This document shows positions 1-7,860 of a stretch of 15,336 nucleotides of DNA, piece after piece. Each line of letters begins with the position of its first letter. The first letter of the stretch is position 1. The translations under genes and the position numbers were made by a program. Source of the stretch: an uncultured Prevotella sp. (GTDB taxonomy: Bacteria; Bacteroidota; Bacteroidia; Bacteroidales; Bacteroidaceae); the NCBI GenBank assembly GCA_900557405.1, contig USSF01000055.1, forward strand, positions 1 to 15,336. Reading direction: 5' to 3'. The notes beneath the pieces are model-generated. The model worked only from the letters and a program-made list of their open reading frames with translations. It had not been told where the DNA came from and did no database searches.

Positions 1-84
1 TGCTCAGGCACTTATAAATAATGTTAAACTATAGTGTTGCGGAATTAAGGGATAAGACAAAAGAGGATATTTAACGCAATTTAA

Positions 85-116
85 TTGTACTATGTCAAGG
101 GAATTGTCTATCTTTG
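85..116 (+). promoter_or_regulatory. Bacteroidetes-type promoter of the inositol-3-phosphate synthase operon
   Basis: TATCTTTG at 109-116 matches the Bacteroidetes -7 consensus TAnnTTTG exactly. A TTG at 85-87 lies 21 bases upstream, within the usual spacing for the -33 element. Transcription would begin near 123, leaving a leader of about 60 bases before the start codon at 184. It is the only good promoter seen ahead of the three overlapping genes up to 3732. The rest of 1-183 is AT-rich and I see no gene in it. Confidence 0.65.
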
Positions 117-183
117 CAATATTGTATTCTGCTTGAGATAAATCAAGCCGGAAAGTAAAAGAGAATAATAAAACAGAATCATA

Positions 184-1509
184 ATGCAAACAAGCGTAAA
201 GCCCGCTGAGGGCAAATTAGGAATAATGATTGTGGGCAACGGAGCCGTTGCCACGACATTCATGACCGGCGTGTTGATGACACGCAGAGGACTGACAAAA
301 CCGGTAGGCTCGATGACACAGTATGACAAGATACGAGTGGGCAAGGGCGACGACAAGAAATATCTGCACTACAAGGACATCGTGCCGCTGGCCGACCTCG
401 ACGACATCGTGTTCGGAACATGGGACGTATATCCGCAGAACGCATATCAGGCAGCAATGTATGCCGAGGTGCTGAAGGAGAAGGACATCAACCCCGTGAA
501 GGACGAGCTGGAGCAGATAAAGCCGATGAAGGCGGCATTCGACAAGAACTACGCCAAGCGACTGGACGGCGACAACGTGAAGGACTGCAAGACACGCTGG
601 GACATGGTTGAGGCTCTGCGCGAGGATATACGCAACTTCAAGAAGGAGAACGGATGCGCACGCATCGTAGTGATATGGGCGGCTTCAACGGAGATATACG
701 TTCCGGTGGACGAGAACGTGCACTATCATCTGGAAGACCTCGAAAAGGCAATGAAGGCAGACGACCGTGAGCACATCGCCCCGTCAATGTGCTACGCCTA
801 CGCAGCACTCGTGGAGGGAGCACCATTCATTATGGGTGCACCGAACACCACGGTGGACATACCCGCAATGTGGGAGCTCGCCGAGAAGACCAGGATGCCT
901 ATCGCCGGCAAGGACTTCAAGACAGGACAGACACTCGTGAAGAGTGGTTTCGCCCCGATTATCGGCACGCGCTGTCTGGGACTGAACGGATGGTTCTCCA
1001 CGAACATCCTCGGCAACCGCGACGGACTCGTATTGGACGAGCCGGCAAACTTCCACACTAAGGAGGTGAGCAAGCTCTCCACACTGGAGACAATCCTGAA
1101 GCCCGACGTGCAGCCCGACCTCTACGGCCACGGCAACGACGAGGACACGCAGTATTACCACAAGGTGCGCATCAACTACTATCCGCCGCGCAACGACAAC
1201 AAGGAGGGATGGGACAACATCGACATCTTCGGATGGATGGGCTACCCGATGCAGGTGAAGATAAACTTCCTCTGCCGCGATTCCATCCTCGCCGCACCGC
1301 TGCTGCTCGACCTCTGTCTGCTCAGCGACCTCGCCATGAGAGCCGGACGCTACGGCACACAGCGCTTCCTGAGCTTCTTCCTGAAGAGTCCGCAGCACGA
1401 CTACACGAAGGGCGAAGAGGCAGTGAACAACCTTTACCAGCAATACACTATGCTAAAGAACGCCATCAGGGAGATGGGTGGATATGAAGCAGATGAAGAA
1501 ATTGACTAA
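184..1509 (+). CDS. Inositol-3-phosphate synthase (myo-inositol-1-phosphate synthase)
   Basis: The enzyme converts glucose 6-phosphate to 1D-myo-inositol 3-phosphate with bound NAD+, in the cytoplasm. In gut Bacteroidetes this is the first step towards inositol phospholipids and inositol sphingolipids. The 441-residue protein opens with a dinucleotide-binding strand and glycine turn (about residues 13-25, GIMIVGNGAVA). It carries the family signature around 240-281: AGKDFKTGQT, then LNGWFSTNILGNRDG, with lysines at 243, 246 and 253 where the family places catalytic lysines. NTTVDIP at 221-227 is a further conserved stretch. The length suits the shorter bacterial form. It is the first gene of a probable operon, and its last 26 bases overlap the next gene. 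The inositol-lipid transferase and phosphatase genes often found beside this gene in Bacteroides are not downstream here. The family is certain; the physiological role is inferred. Confidence 0.93.
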   Translation: MQTSVKPAEGKLGIMIVGNGAVATTFMTGVLMTRRGLTKPVGSMTQYDKIRVGKGDDKKYLHYKDIVPLADLDDIVFGTWDVYPQNAYQAAMYAEVLKEKDINPVKDELEQIKPMKAAFDKNYAKRLDGDNVKDCKTRWDMVEALREDIRNFKKENGCARIVVIWAASTEIYVPVDENVHYHLEDLEKAMKADDREHIAPSMCYAYAALVEGAPFIMGAPNTTVDIPAMWELAEKTRMPIAGKDFKTGQTLVKSGFAPIIGTRCLGLNGWFSTNILGNRDGLVLDEPANFHTKEVSKLSTLETILKPDVQPDLYGHGNDEDTQYYHKVRINYYPPRNDNKEGWDNIDIFGWMGYPMQVKINFLCRDSILAAPLLLDLCLLSDLAMRAGRYGTQRFLSFFLKSPQHDYTKGEEAVNNLYQQYTMLKNAIREMGGYEADEEID

Positions 1510-2509
1510 ATTGAACAAAAAACAGATAACAATGCGATCGCTACCAGTAGTAATATTGGCAGCGATTGCTTTTATATCGGTACCCTCGCTCCTGCCCGAA
1601 ACAGCTGATGGCATGAAGCGGAGCGTGGCGGTGGTGGAATGCAGTGAACAGTATGAAATCATCGCCGGAGGGAAGACTGTGGCCTTTATCGGAGGCATCA
1701 AGGCAGACTCCACACTACAGACCGTGAGGGAGAAAGCCGACAGCGACACGGAGCGCAAGGCAATGGTATGCGGATGCTGGATGAACAGATACTCCTTCCT
1801 GCCATACTGCAACGGCAGGATTCTCACCGCAGACCCCTTCGACGGCGAGACAGACCTCATGCCGATGGCGAGAAGGAACATCCGGACTGTGATAAAGAAG
1901 ACCATTGAAGAGACCGAGGACAGTCTGGAGACGAACAGAAGGCGCACCGTGGAACTGGACTATTACCTCGACACGCACAGCGTGAAGGACGAGGGCTACA
2001 ACACGATGGCAGCCTACGCCGACGAGAACAAGCGCCGCAGGGCGAGTATGGAGAAAGCCCTGAAAATACTCGAAAGCATAAAGGACAAGAAGGGGATAAG
2101 CATTCGGCGCACGAGGAGTTACACCCTGCTCTATGCCGACGACGGCAGGAAGATAAGGAGAGCAGGCTGCAGACTGATGGAAAGCGAGACGCAGAAGCTG
2201 CAGAAAGGAGCACTGATGCTGCAGACCGAGGGCGGATTCATGCCCGAAGCGGCAGGCAGCATATACCGCTTCGACGTGTTCTGCCTTATCCCCGAAAAGG
2301 GCGACAGCATAACGGCGGCGGGAATATTCGGACTCAACGCCGCAAGTCAGCCAGGGAAAGTGCTTCAGCCGGCATCCCTCTTCAAGGGGCGCACCACATC
2401 CCTCAGCACCCACGACATACCGCCGCTGCTCGCCCCCGAAGGCGCCCCACTGTTCAACCGCAACGGTTTCTTTATCGGCATAAACCATAAGGGAGGAATC
2501 ATAAGATGA
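1484..2509 (+). CDS. Membrane-anchored or exported protein of unknown function, with coiled-coil middle and possible degenerate trypsin-like fold
   Basis: I do not recognise this family with confidence. From the ATG at 1484 it has 341 residues; a GTG at 1478 and an ATG at 1493 are alternatives. The chosen start lies 10 bases after GGGAG (1469-1473). The N-terminus is lysine-rich and followed by a hydrophobic stretch (about residues 18-38, MRSLPVVILAAIAFISVP), so it is a signal peptide or anchor and the rest is probably periplasmic. Residues about 126-203 are highly charged and look helical or coiled coil. The last 25 residues (GAPLFNRNGFFIGIN) resemble the C-terminal strands of trypsin-like proteases, but the usual GNSGGP catalytic serine motif is not there. 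CNGRILTADPF near residue 109 could correspond to the strand before the missing catalytic histidine. That relationship is inference. The gene overlaps the synthase upstream and shares ATGA with the lysozyme gene downstream. Confidence 0.8.
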   Translation: MKQMKKLTKLNKKQITMRSLPVVILAAIAFISVPSLLPETADGMKRSVAVVECSEQYEIIAGGKTVAFIGGIKADSTLQTVREKADSDTERKAMVCGCWMNRYSFLPYCNGRILTADPFDGETDLMPMARRNIRTVIKKTIEETEDSLETNRRRTVELDYYLDTHSVKDEGYNTMAAYADENKRRRASMEKALKILESIKDKKGISIRRTRSYTLLYADDGRKIRRAGCRLMESETQKLQKGALMLQTEGGFMPEAAGSIYRFDVFCLIPEKGDSITAAGIFGLNAASQPGKVLQPASLFKGRTTSLSTHDIPPLLAPEGAPLFNRNGFFIGINHKGGIIR

Positions 2510-3732
2510 AGAAGAACAAGAGCAAAGCATACACATTGTCCGCACGCAGAATCCTGCATGCCGTATGTATGGCGGCAGTGGCAGTAGTGGCATCGTGCGG
2601 CGGCGTGGACACGGGCAACACCGTGACGCAATACTCGGGCGACTACTGCTACCGGGGCGAGATGAAGGGCGGCAAGCGCAACGGATACGGAGTGCTCTCG
2701 CGCCGCGACACCGTAATCTACAGCGGAACGTGGAAGAACGGCAAGCGCGATGGATACGGCACAGCCACCGACTCCCTGGGCAGGGAAATCACTGCCCTAT
2801 GGCAGGCCGACACCATCATCAGCGGCACAAGGACCGACTCGCTCGGCACATACCACGGAGGATTCGGTACATCACTGCTTGCCGACGGACACGGCACGTG
2901 GCGCGGGGCGGACGGCTCGTTCTATACCGGACAGTGGACCGGCGACCGAAGGAACGGCTTCGGCTGCGGAGTGATGGAAAACGGAAAGGTGAAGGCGGGC
3001 GACTGGCGCAACGACAGATACCGCGGCGAGCGCATGCTCCATACCTCCGACCGCATCTACGGCATCGACCTCTCGCGCCACCAGCACGAGAAGGGGCGCA
3101 AGCGATACGGCATCGACTGGAAGAACCTTGCCATCACCGGTCTCGGGTCGGGCAACCACGGGATGGGCACATACCGCGTCTCATTCATATACATAAAGTC
3201 CACCGAGGGCACGACGGTGAAGAACCGCTACTTCCTCGGCGACTACCGTCAGGCACGCGCCCACGGCTTCCACGTAGGCGCCTACCATTTCTTCTCCGCC
3301 AGGAGCACAGCCTCGCAGCAGGCACACTACTTCCTGAAGAACTCCCGGTTCCAGACGGGCGACCTGCCGCCGGTGCTCGACCTCGAACCCACCGCCCGGC
3401 AGATAGAGATGATGGGAGGTGCGGAAGGCATGTTCCGCCGCGTGAGGACATGGCTCAACATCGTGCACCGTGCCACGGGAGCCAAGCCCGTGCTCTATGT
3501 AGGACAGGGCTTCGTGAACAAATACCTGCCACAGGCCCCCGACATAAAGAACAACTATCCCATCTGGATAGCCCGCTACGGGCAATACCGTCCGGACATC
3601 AAGCTCGCCTTCTGGCAGCTCACGCCCTTCGGCAGGGTGAGGGGTGTCCACGGTGAGGTGGACATCAACGTGTTCAACGGCTACCACGAGCAGTTCGCCG
3701 AATTCATGCAGCGGGAAACGATAAGGAAATAA
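2506..3732 (+). CDS. MORN-repeat lipoprotein with GH25 lysozyme domain
   Basis: This is a predicted peptidoglycan hydrolase (muramidase) attached to the envelope. Residues 1-31 form a lipoprotein signal ending in VVASC, with lipidation expected at Cys31. Residues about 48-165 hold four MORN-type repeats (YRGEMKGGKRNGYG, YSGTWKNGKRDGYG, and two weaker ones starting near 116 and 140). Residues about 184-393 are a glycoside hydrolase family 25 domain: YGIDLSRHQ supplies the first acid (Asp188), PPVLDLEP holds Asp292 and Glu294 of the DxE catalytic motif, and YPIWIARYG and FWQLTP are typical later strands. All catalytic positions I can judge are intact. Start choice is firm: GGGAGG at 2491-2496 lies 9 bases before the ATG, which overlaps the previous stop as ATGA. 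MORN repeats may hold the enzyme to membrane or partner protein, which is inference. No clear hairpin terminator follows. Confidence 0.9.
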   Translation: MKKNKSKAYTLSARRILHAVCMAAVAVVASCGGVDTGNTVTQYSGDYCYRGEMKGGKRNGYGVLSRRDTVIYSGTWKNGKRDGYGTATDSLGREITALWQADTIISGTRTDSLGTYHGGFGTSLLADGHGTWRGADGSFYTGQWTGDRRNGFGCGVMENGKVKAGDWRNDRYRGERMLHTSDRIYGIDLSRHQHEKGRKRYGIDWKNLAITGLGSGNHGMGTYRVSFIYIKSTEGTTVKNRYFLGDYRQARAHGFHVGAYHFFSARSTASQQAHYFLKNSRFQTGDLPPVLDLEPTARQIEMMGGAEGMFRRVRTWLNIVHRATGAKPVLYVGQGFVNKYLPQAPDIKNNYPIWIARYGQYRPDIKLAFWQLTPFGRVRGVHGEVDINVFNGYHEQFAEFMQRETIRK

Positions 3733-3796
3733 AGTGTACCCCCGCGAATTCATACAGATTTAACATGGGTTCTGCTTCAGTGCGTCAATAATTTCG

Positions 3797-3804
3797 TATC
3801 TTTA
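3797..3804 (+). promoter_or_regulatory. Possible -7 element upstream of the secreted nuclease gene
   Basis: TATCTTTA matches TAnnTTTG at all but the last position and lies 34 bases before the nuclease start codon. I see no clear TTG at the right distance upstream, so the element is plausible but weak. The 106-base gap between the lysozyme gene and the nuclease gene contains no obvious terminator, so read-through from the upstream operon is possible. Confidence 0.4.
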
Positions 3805-3838
3805 CAGCCGAATTCGAGAAATAATAATAACAAAGGAT

Positions 3839-5350
3839 ATGACAAACAGACATTTTAGAACATTTGCCGCTATCATTGCCGTGATAGGGGCTTACATTAC
3901 AGCTGCCGCACAGATTCCCGAAGGCTACTACGACTCGCTGAAGGGAAAGAGCGGAGCAGAACTGAAGAATGCCGTACACAACATCATCAAGAATGCTACC
4001 GTATATGAATACGGTTCGGGCCGCGGCAAGACATGGTGGGGATTCTGGCAGACAGACCGCACCGAGGACGGACGATTCATCGACCGCTACTCGCCAGAGG
4101 ACACATGGCCGCAGAGCACCACGCAGGGAAAGTCGGGTGCCGGAATGAACATCGAGCACTCCTTCCCCAAGAGCTGGTGGGGAAGGACAGAGAACCAGGC
4201 ATACAAAGACCTCTATAACCTGATGCCATGCGAGAGCGGAATAAACACCAAGAAGAGCAACTATCCGATGGGAAAGGTTGTGAATGCCGATCTGGCCGAC
4301 AACGGAGCCACGAAAGTGGGGAAGGGCGCAAACGGAAAGAACCTGTGGGAGCCTGCCGACGAATGGAAAGGCGACTTCGCACGCGGATATATGTATATGG
4401 CTACATGCTACCAGGACTTCACGTGGGTTGGTACCGGACTGCAGATTCTGGAACAGGGCGACTACCCGACACTGCAGGAATGGGCATACAAGCTATACAT
4501 AGAATGGGCAAAGGCCGACAAGCCGACGGAGCTTGAAATCGTGCGCAACCAGACCGTGAGCAAGATTCAGGGCAACCGCAACCCGTTTGTAGATTTCCCC
4601 AACCTCATGGAATACATCTGGGGCGACAGCATCAACTACGCCTTCGACCCAGCCCATACCGAGTGTTCAGAAAACTACTCCGGCAGCGACACGCCTATCG
4701 GTCCGTCAGAGGAAACAATAAAGGAATATGTGTTCACACAAGACGACGGAGGCTTCACCACAGAGACAACGACCTGTCCTGAGGGCAAGACGATATGGAA
4801 GCTGAAGAACGAATACGGATGGGTAGGCTCAAGCTACTTCGGAAGCATGCAGGAAGGCGACGCACGCCTCGTTTCCCCCGAGATTGATCTTTCGGAATAC
4901 GCAAAAGTAACGATGAGCTTCGAACATGCCGCCAACAAGATGAACGATGTTGCGCCAAAAGACAAGTTCTCTGTTGAGATACGCTGCGACGGGAATACAT
5001 CAATCATTGACAGCGGACTGATAAAATGGCCGAAGGGAACAAGCTGGACATACAACGACTCCGGCGACATACCACTCAACGACTATGCAGGAAAGAAGAT
5101 ACAGATTGTGTTCCACTACACCGGAAACACCGAGTCTGCCGGAACATGGGAGATAAAGAACCTCCACATAAAGGGAATAAAGAACACAGCCTCCATCAGT
5201 GCTGCCACCCTAAGCGACGGCTCCTTCTTCAACGGCAATGCCAGCGACGGATGCTATTCCATCGACGGACAGCGCATCAGCGACCCTGCTGCCTACAGGG
5301 GCATCATGGTTATGAAGCAGGGCGGAAAGACCTGGAAAGTGGCAAGATAA
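3839..5350 (+). CDS. Secreted endonuclease I-family nuclease with C-terminal beta-sandwich and sorting tail
   Basis: This is a non-specific extracellular or periplasmic DNase/RNase of the Endonuclease_1 (EndA-like, beta-beta-alpha metal) family. Residues 1-24 are a signal peptide ending AAA before Gln25. The nuclease core spans about 27-265. NIEHSFPKSWWG (104-115) carries the expected general-base His107, DLYNLMPCESGIN (124-136) carries the metal-site Asn127, and FPNLMEYIWG (253-262) is the usual closing motif. Residues about 296-447 form a beta-rich module like those Bacteroidetes attach to secreted enzymes, with SWTYNDSGDIPLNDYAGKK typical of it. The last 32 residues (YSIDGQRI then GIMVMKQGGKTWKVAR) resemble the phylum's C-terminal secretion/anchoring tails. 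At 503 residues it is about twice the length of a simple EndA enzyme because of the added module. Likely use is degrading environmental DNA for nutrients; the substrate is not shown by sequence. Confidence 0.9.
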   Translation: MTNRHFRTFAAIIAVIGAYITAAAQIPEGYYDSLKGKSGAELKNAVHNIIKNATVYEYGSGRGKTWWGFWQTDRTEDGRFIDRYSPEDTWPQSTTQGKSGAGMNIEHSFPKSWWGRTENQAYKDLYNLMPCESGINTKKSNYPMGKVVNADLADNGATKVGKGANGKNLWEPADEWKGDFARGYMYMATCYQDFTWVGTGLQILEQGDYPTLQEWAYKLYIEWAKADKPTELEIVRNQTVSKIQGNRNPFVDFPNLMEYIWGDSINYAFDPAHTECSENYSGSDTPIGPSEETIKEYVFTQDDGGFTTETTTCPEGKTIWKLKNEYGWVGSSYFGSMQEGDARLVSPEIDLSEYAKVTMSFEHAANKMNDVAPKDKFSVEIRCDGNTSIIDSGLIKWPKGTSWTYNDSGDIPLNDYAGKKIQIVFHYTGNTESAGTWEIKNLHIKGIKNTASISAATLSDGSFFNGNASDGCYSIDGQRISDPAAYRGIMVMKQGGKTWKVAR

Positions 5351-5374
5351 AGGCTACGCCCAAACTAAAACGGA

Positions 5375-7747
5375 ATGAGAACATACAGAGATATAATCAC
5401 TCTGATAATCAGCCTTATGCTTGTTGGTGCAAGAGCATCGACAAGCATAAGGCATTTTACGGAGAGCGACGGACTGCCCCAGAGTCTCATCACCTGTGTG
5501 ATGCAGGACAGCAAGGGGTATATATGGATCAGCTCATGGAATGGACTGAGTCGCTACGACGGGTATTCATTCTCCAACTTCAAGGCACGTCAGGGTGACA
5601 ACTGTCCGCTTGTGACCAACCGGATTCTCTTCATCCGCGAAGTGGCAGGAGGCGACATCCTCTGTAAATGTCCCGACGGATACTATCTCTTCAAGACTGC
5701 CGCAAAGAGATTCGTGGCACTGAAAGACAAGAAGACCGACAGCGGCGACCGCTTCCGTCCTACGCCCGGTCAAAAGGCAGCCGTCAGTTCCCTGCCCGAA
5801 TATAAGGGTGTGGAGACGCACATCCTGTATAAGGACAGGCAGGGGGGCTATTGGATATACACCCACCGTGGACTCGACCGCCTCACCTTCGGGAGGGAGA
5901 AGACAGCTCCCCGAAAATGTGGCAATGAGGGAGAGGAAGTGATACGCGCCATCCTACGCGACAGACAGAAACGTATCTTCATCGCCGATAAGAACGGCTT
6001 CGTAAGGATAGTCTCCCCAGACGGTTCCCGAACCGGCTATCTGACAAGGGACGGAAGCATAACGAAGACGAGGGCCCCGTTCGGCGCAAACGTATATTCC
6101 ATTTATCAAGACTCACGCGGATTCATTTGGATGGGTGCGAAATCCGACGGACTGTTCAGGCTTGAAAAATCAAAAAACGGCGGTTTCATCGTAAATACAT
6201 ACATCGAGAACCGTCGTTCCTACAGTCTGAACAGCAACAATATATACGACATAAAGGAAGACAGGTTCGGCCGAATCCTCGTGGGGACATACGGTGGTGG
6301 ACTGAACATCATAGAGAATCCCTGGAGTGACAGTCCCCGCTTCGTCAACTGCAACAATGCCTTATCCCGATACCCGGACGGAGCCAAGTCCATATACGAC
6401 ATGCTGCTAGCCTCTGACGGGACACTGCTGATAGCCACAAACAGCGGTCTCCTCGCCTCTGCGATGACACTCAGTCCACGGGAAATGCGCTTTCACCAGT
6501 ACAAGCGCATACCATCCGCATCTGAATCTATAAGTAGCAACCAGGTGATGGCTTTGCTTCAGGCAAAAGACAGAACGGTGTATGTTGCGACTTACGGAGG
6601 TGGGGTGAACATTATAAAGAAGAGTGACCTTCATCCGGAAAACATCAGATTCACGGCCCTCACCACCGAAAATGGCATGATGTCAGACGTGGTGCTCAAT
6701 ATGTGTGAGGATGGGCATGGTATGGTATGGCTTGTCTCAGAACACTGTCTGATGAAATACAACCCCATGCGCCATTCGTTCACTAACTACTCCGAGAGCC
6801 TTTTCGCCGGCAGTTTCTCGTTCTCTGAGGTGAAGCCGCTCTGCGACCAAGTCAGCGGAACGCTGCTCTTCGGCACCACACAGGGCATGCTGACCCTAAA
6901 TGAACAGATGGTAAGGAAGAGCAGTTTCAAACCAGCGATATTCTTTGATGCCCCGGCGTGCATCGACCTCAGACCTGAGGAGAAGAACCTGAGCATAGGC
7001 TTTGCCGCCCTCGACCTCAACAAGAACGAACCAATACAGTATGCCTACATGCTGGAGGGTGTGGACACACGATGGATGTATACGACGGAAAACCGCATCA
7101 ATCTGTCCAACATTCCTGCAGGCACCTTCCGTCTGAAGGTAAGGTCAACCAATGGTGACGGCATCTGGTGTGACAACACGGTCGGCATAACCATCCACCG
7201 CACGCCGTATTTCAACGAGCGCCCCGTGGCGTGGATGCTATACGGCGGACTCATATTGCTCGCCGCCTTCCTTGCGTTCAAGCTATACAGATATATTCGC
7301 CGTCTGGAGAATGAAATCAATGCACTGAGGCTCTCGGCAGGTGAGAAGATGGAATACATCAAGGTGAGGGTGGGCGATATTATAAGCGGCAGCGACGGCA
7401 GCACGGAAAATGCCGGTTCCATCGAGACTTCTGTCTTCAAGTCCAGAATTGAGGCGTTTGTTGCCGGACATCTCTCCGACACTGACCTCTGTGTGGATAC
7501 CATCGCCAGGGAAATGTGCATGAGCCGTTCCGCCCTTTATGTAATGATGAAGAAAGATATGGGGTGCACGCCTAACAGCTTCATCCTTGACATGCGATTG
7601 GATGCGGCGCGACGGATGCTGCTTGAGGACAAGAATCTCAATGTATCTGAAATAGCATACCGCTGCGGATTCTCCGACCCGAAATATTTCAGCCGTTGCT
7701 TCAAAAAGGCAACGGGCATGACACCTTCGGAAATGAGAATGGCATAA
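5375..7747 (+). CDS. Membrane-spanning propeller sensor fused to an AraC-type DNA-binding domain, without kinase or receiver
   Basis: This is a 790-residue one-protein signal transducer. Residues 6-22 are a signal peptide or first membrane segment. About 25-520 is a periplasmic beta-propeller of Reg_prop repeats (for example YSIYQDSRGFIWMGAKSDGL at 241-260 and YDIKEDRFGRILVGTYGGGL at 291-310). About 535-608 is a Y_Y_Y domain, 616-637 is the membrane span, 638-660 a charged linker helix, and about 690-788 an AraC-family helix-turn-helix pair ending in the family signature VSEIAYRCGFSDPKYFSRCFKKATGMTPSE. Hybrid two-component systems of this group normally also carry HisKA, HATPase and receiver domains between the membrane and the HTH. 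Only about 50 residues lie there, so they are absent, not mutated. It starts 24 bases after the nuclease gene, so may be cotranscribed with it, and is convergent with the GH95 gene, a possible target. Its ligand is unknown. Confidence 0.93.
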   Translation: MRTYRDIITLIISLMLVGARASTSIRHFTESDGLPQSLITCVMQDSKGYIWISSWNGLSRYDGYSFSNFKARQGDNCPLVTNRILFIREVAGGDILCKCPDGYYLFKTAAKRFVALKDKKTDSGDRFRPTPGQKAAVSSLPEYKGVETHILYKDRQGGYWIYTHRGLDRLTFGREKTAPRKCGNEGEEVIRAILRDRQKRIFIADKNGFVRIVSPDGSRTGYLTRDGSITKTRAPFGANVYSIYQDSRGFIWMGAKSDGLFRLEKSKNGGFIVNTYIENRRSYSLNSNNIYDIKEDRFGRILVGTYGGGLNIIENPWSDSPRFVNCNNALSRYPDGAKSIYDMLLASDGTLLIATNSGLLASAMTLSPREMRFHQYKRIPSASESISSNQVMALLQAKDRTVYVATYGGGVNIIKKSDLHPENIRFTALTTENGMMSDVVLNMCEDGHGMVWLVSEHCLMKYNPMRHSFTNYSESLFAGSFSFSEVKPLCDQVSGTLLFGTTQGMLTLNEQMVRKSSFKPAIFFDAPACIDLRPEEKNLSIGFAALDLNKNEPIQYAYMLEGVDTRWMYTTENRINLSNIPAGTFRLKVRSTNGDGIWCDNTVGITIHRTPYFNERPVAWMLYGGLILLAAFLAFKLYRYIRRLENEINALRLSAGEKMEYIKVRVGDIISGSDGSTENAGSIETSVFKSRIEAFVAGHLSDTDLCVDTIAREMCMSRSALYVMMKKDMGCTPNSFILDMRLDAARRMLLEDKNLNVSEIAYRCGFSDPKYFSRCFKKATGMTPSEMRMA

Positions 7748-7757
7748 ACGGAACAAT

Positions 7758-7807
7758 AAAAAAAATGGGAGGATGCTCCAAGGCTTTTCGCCTTTGGGCA
7801 TCCTCCT
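7758..7807 (-). terminator. Rho-independent terminator between the convergent regulator and GH95 genes
   Basis: GGAGGATGC (7768-7776) pairs with GCATCCTCC (7798-7806). An inner stem, CCAAGGC (7778-7784) with GCCTTTGG (7790-7797), continues it with a single bulged T on each side around a five-base loop. Read on the - strand, the hairpin is followed by eight T residues (A8 at 7758-7765), which makes it a strong terminator for the GH95 gene. Read on the + strand it is followed only by TGTTTCTATT, so termination of the regulator transcript would be weaker. Confidence 0.8.
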
Positions 7808-7860
7808 GTTTCTATTGATAACCTATATGCGGCCCATCAACAGAGGTCTTTGTCTGATAT

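Noticed and set aside
784..1443. Long - strand open frame (219 codons) inside the inositol-3-phosphate synthase gene
   Set aside because: It lies opposite a clearly conserved enzyme gene and its product has no recognisable motif; it is a by-product of codon bias.
1478..1483. GTG at 1478 as the start of the second gene
   Set aside because: An ATG two codons later lies at better distance from GGGAG (1469-1473); the difference is two residues and does not affect the annotation.
1715..2593. Long - strand open frame (292 codons) opposite the unknown exported protein
   Set aside because: The + strand frame has coupled starts, a signal segment and operon context. The antisense product has low-complexity composition typical of shadow frames.
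2565..3656. A 363-codon + strand frame overlapping the MORN-GH25 gene
   Set aside because: Its product is dominated by Arg, Pro and His, and the other frame contains the full lysozyme and MORN motifs.
5375..7747. Full hybrid two-component system
   Set aside because: Only about 50 residues separate the membrane span from the AraC domain, and no histidine kinase or receiver motif is present.
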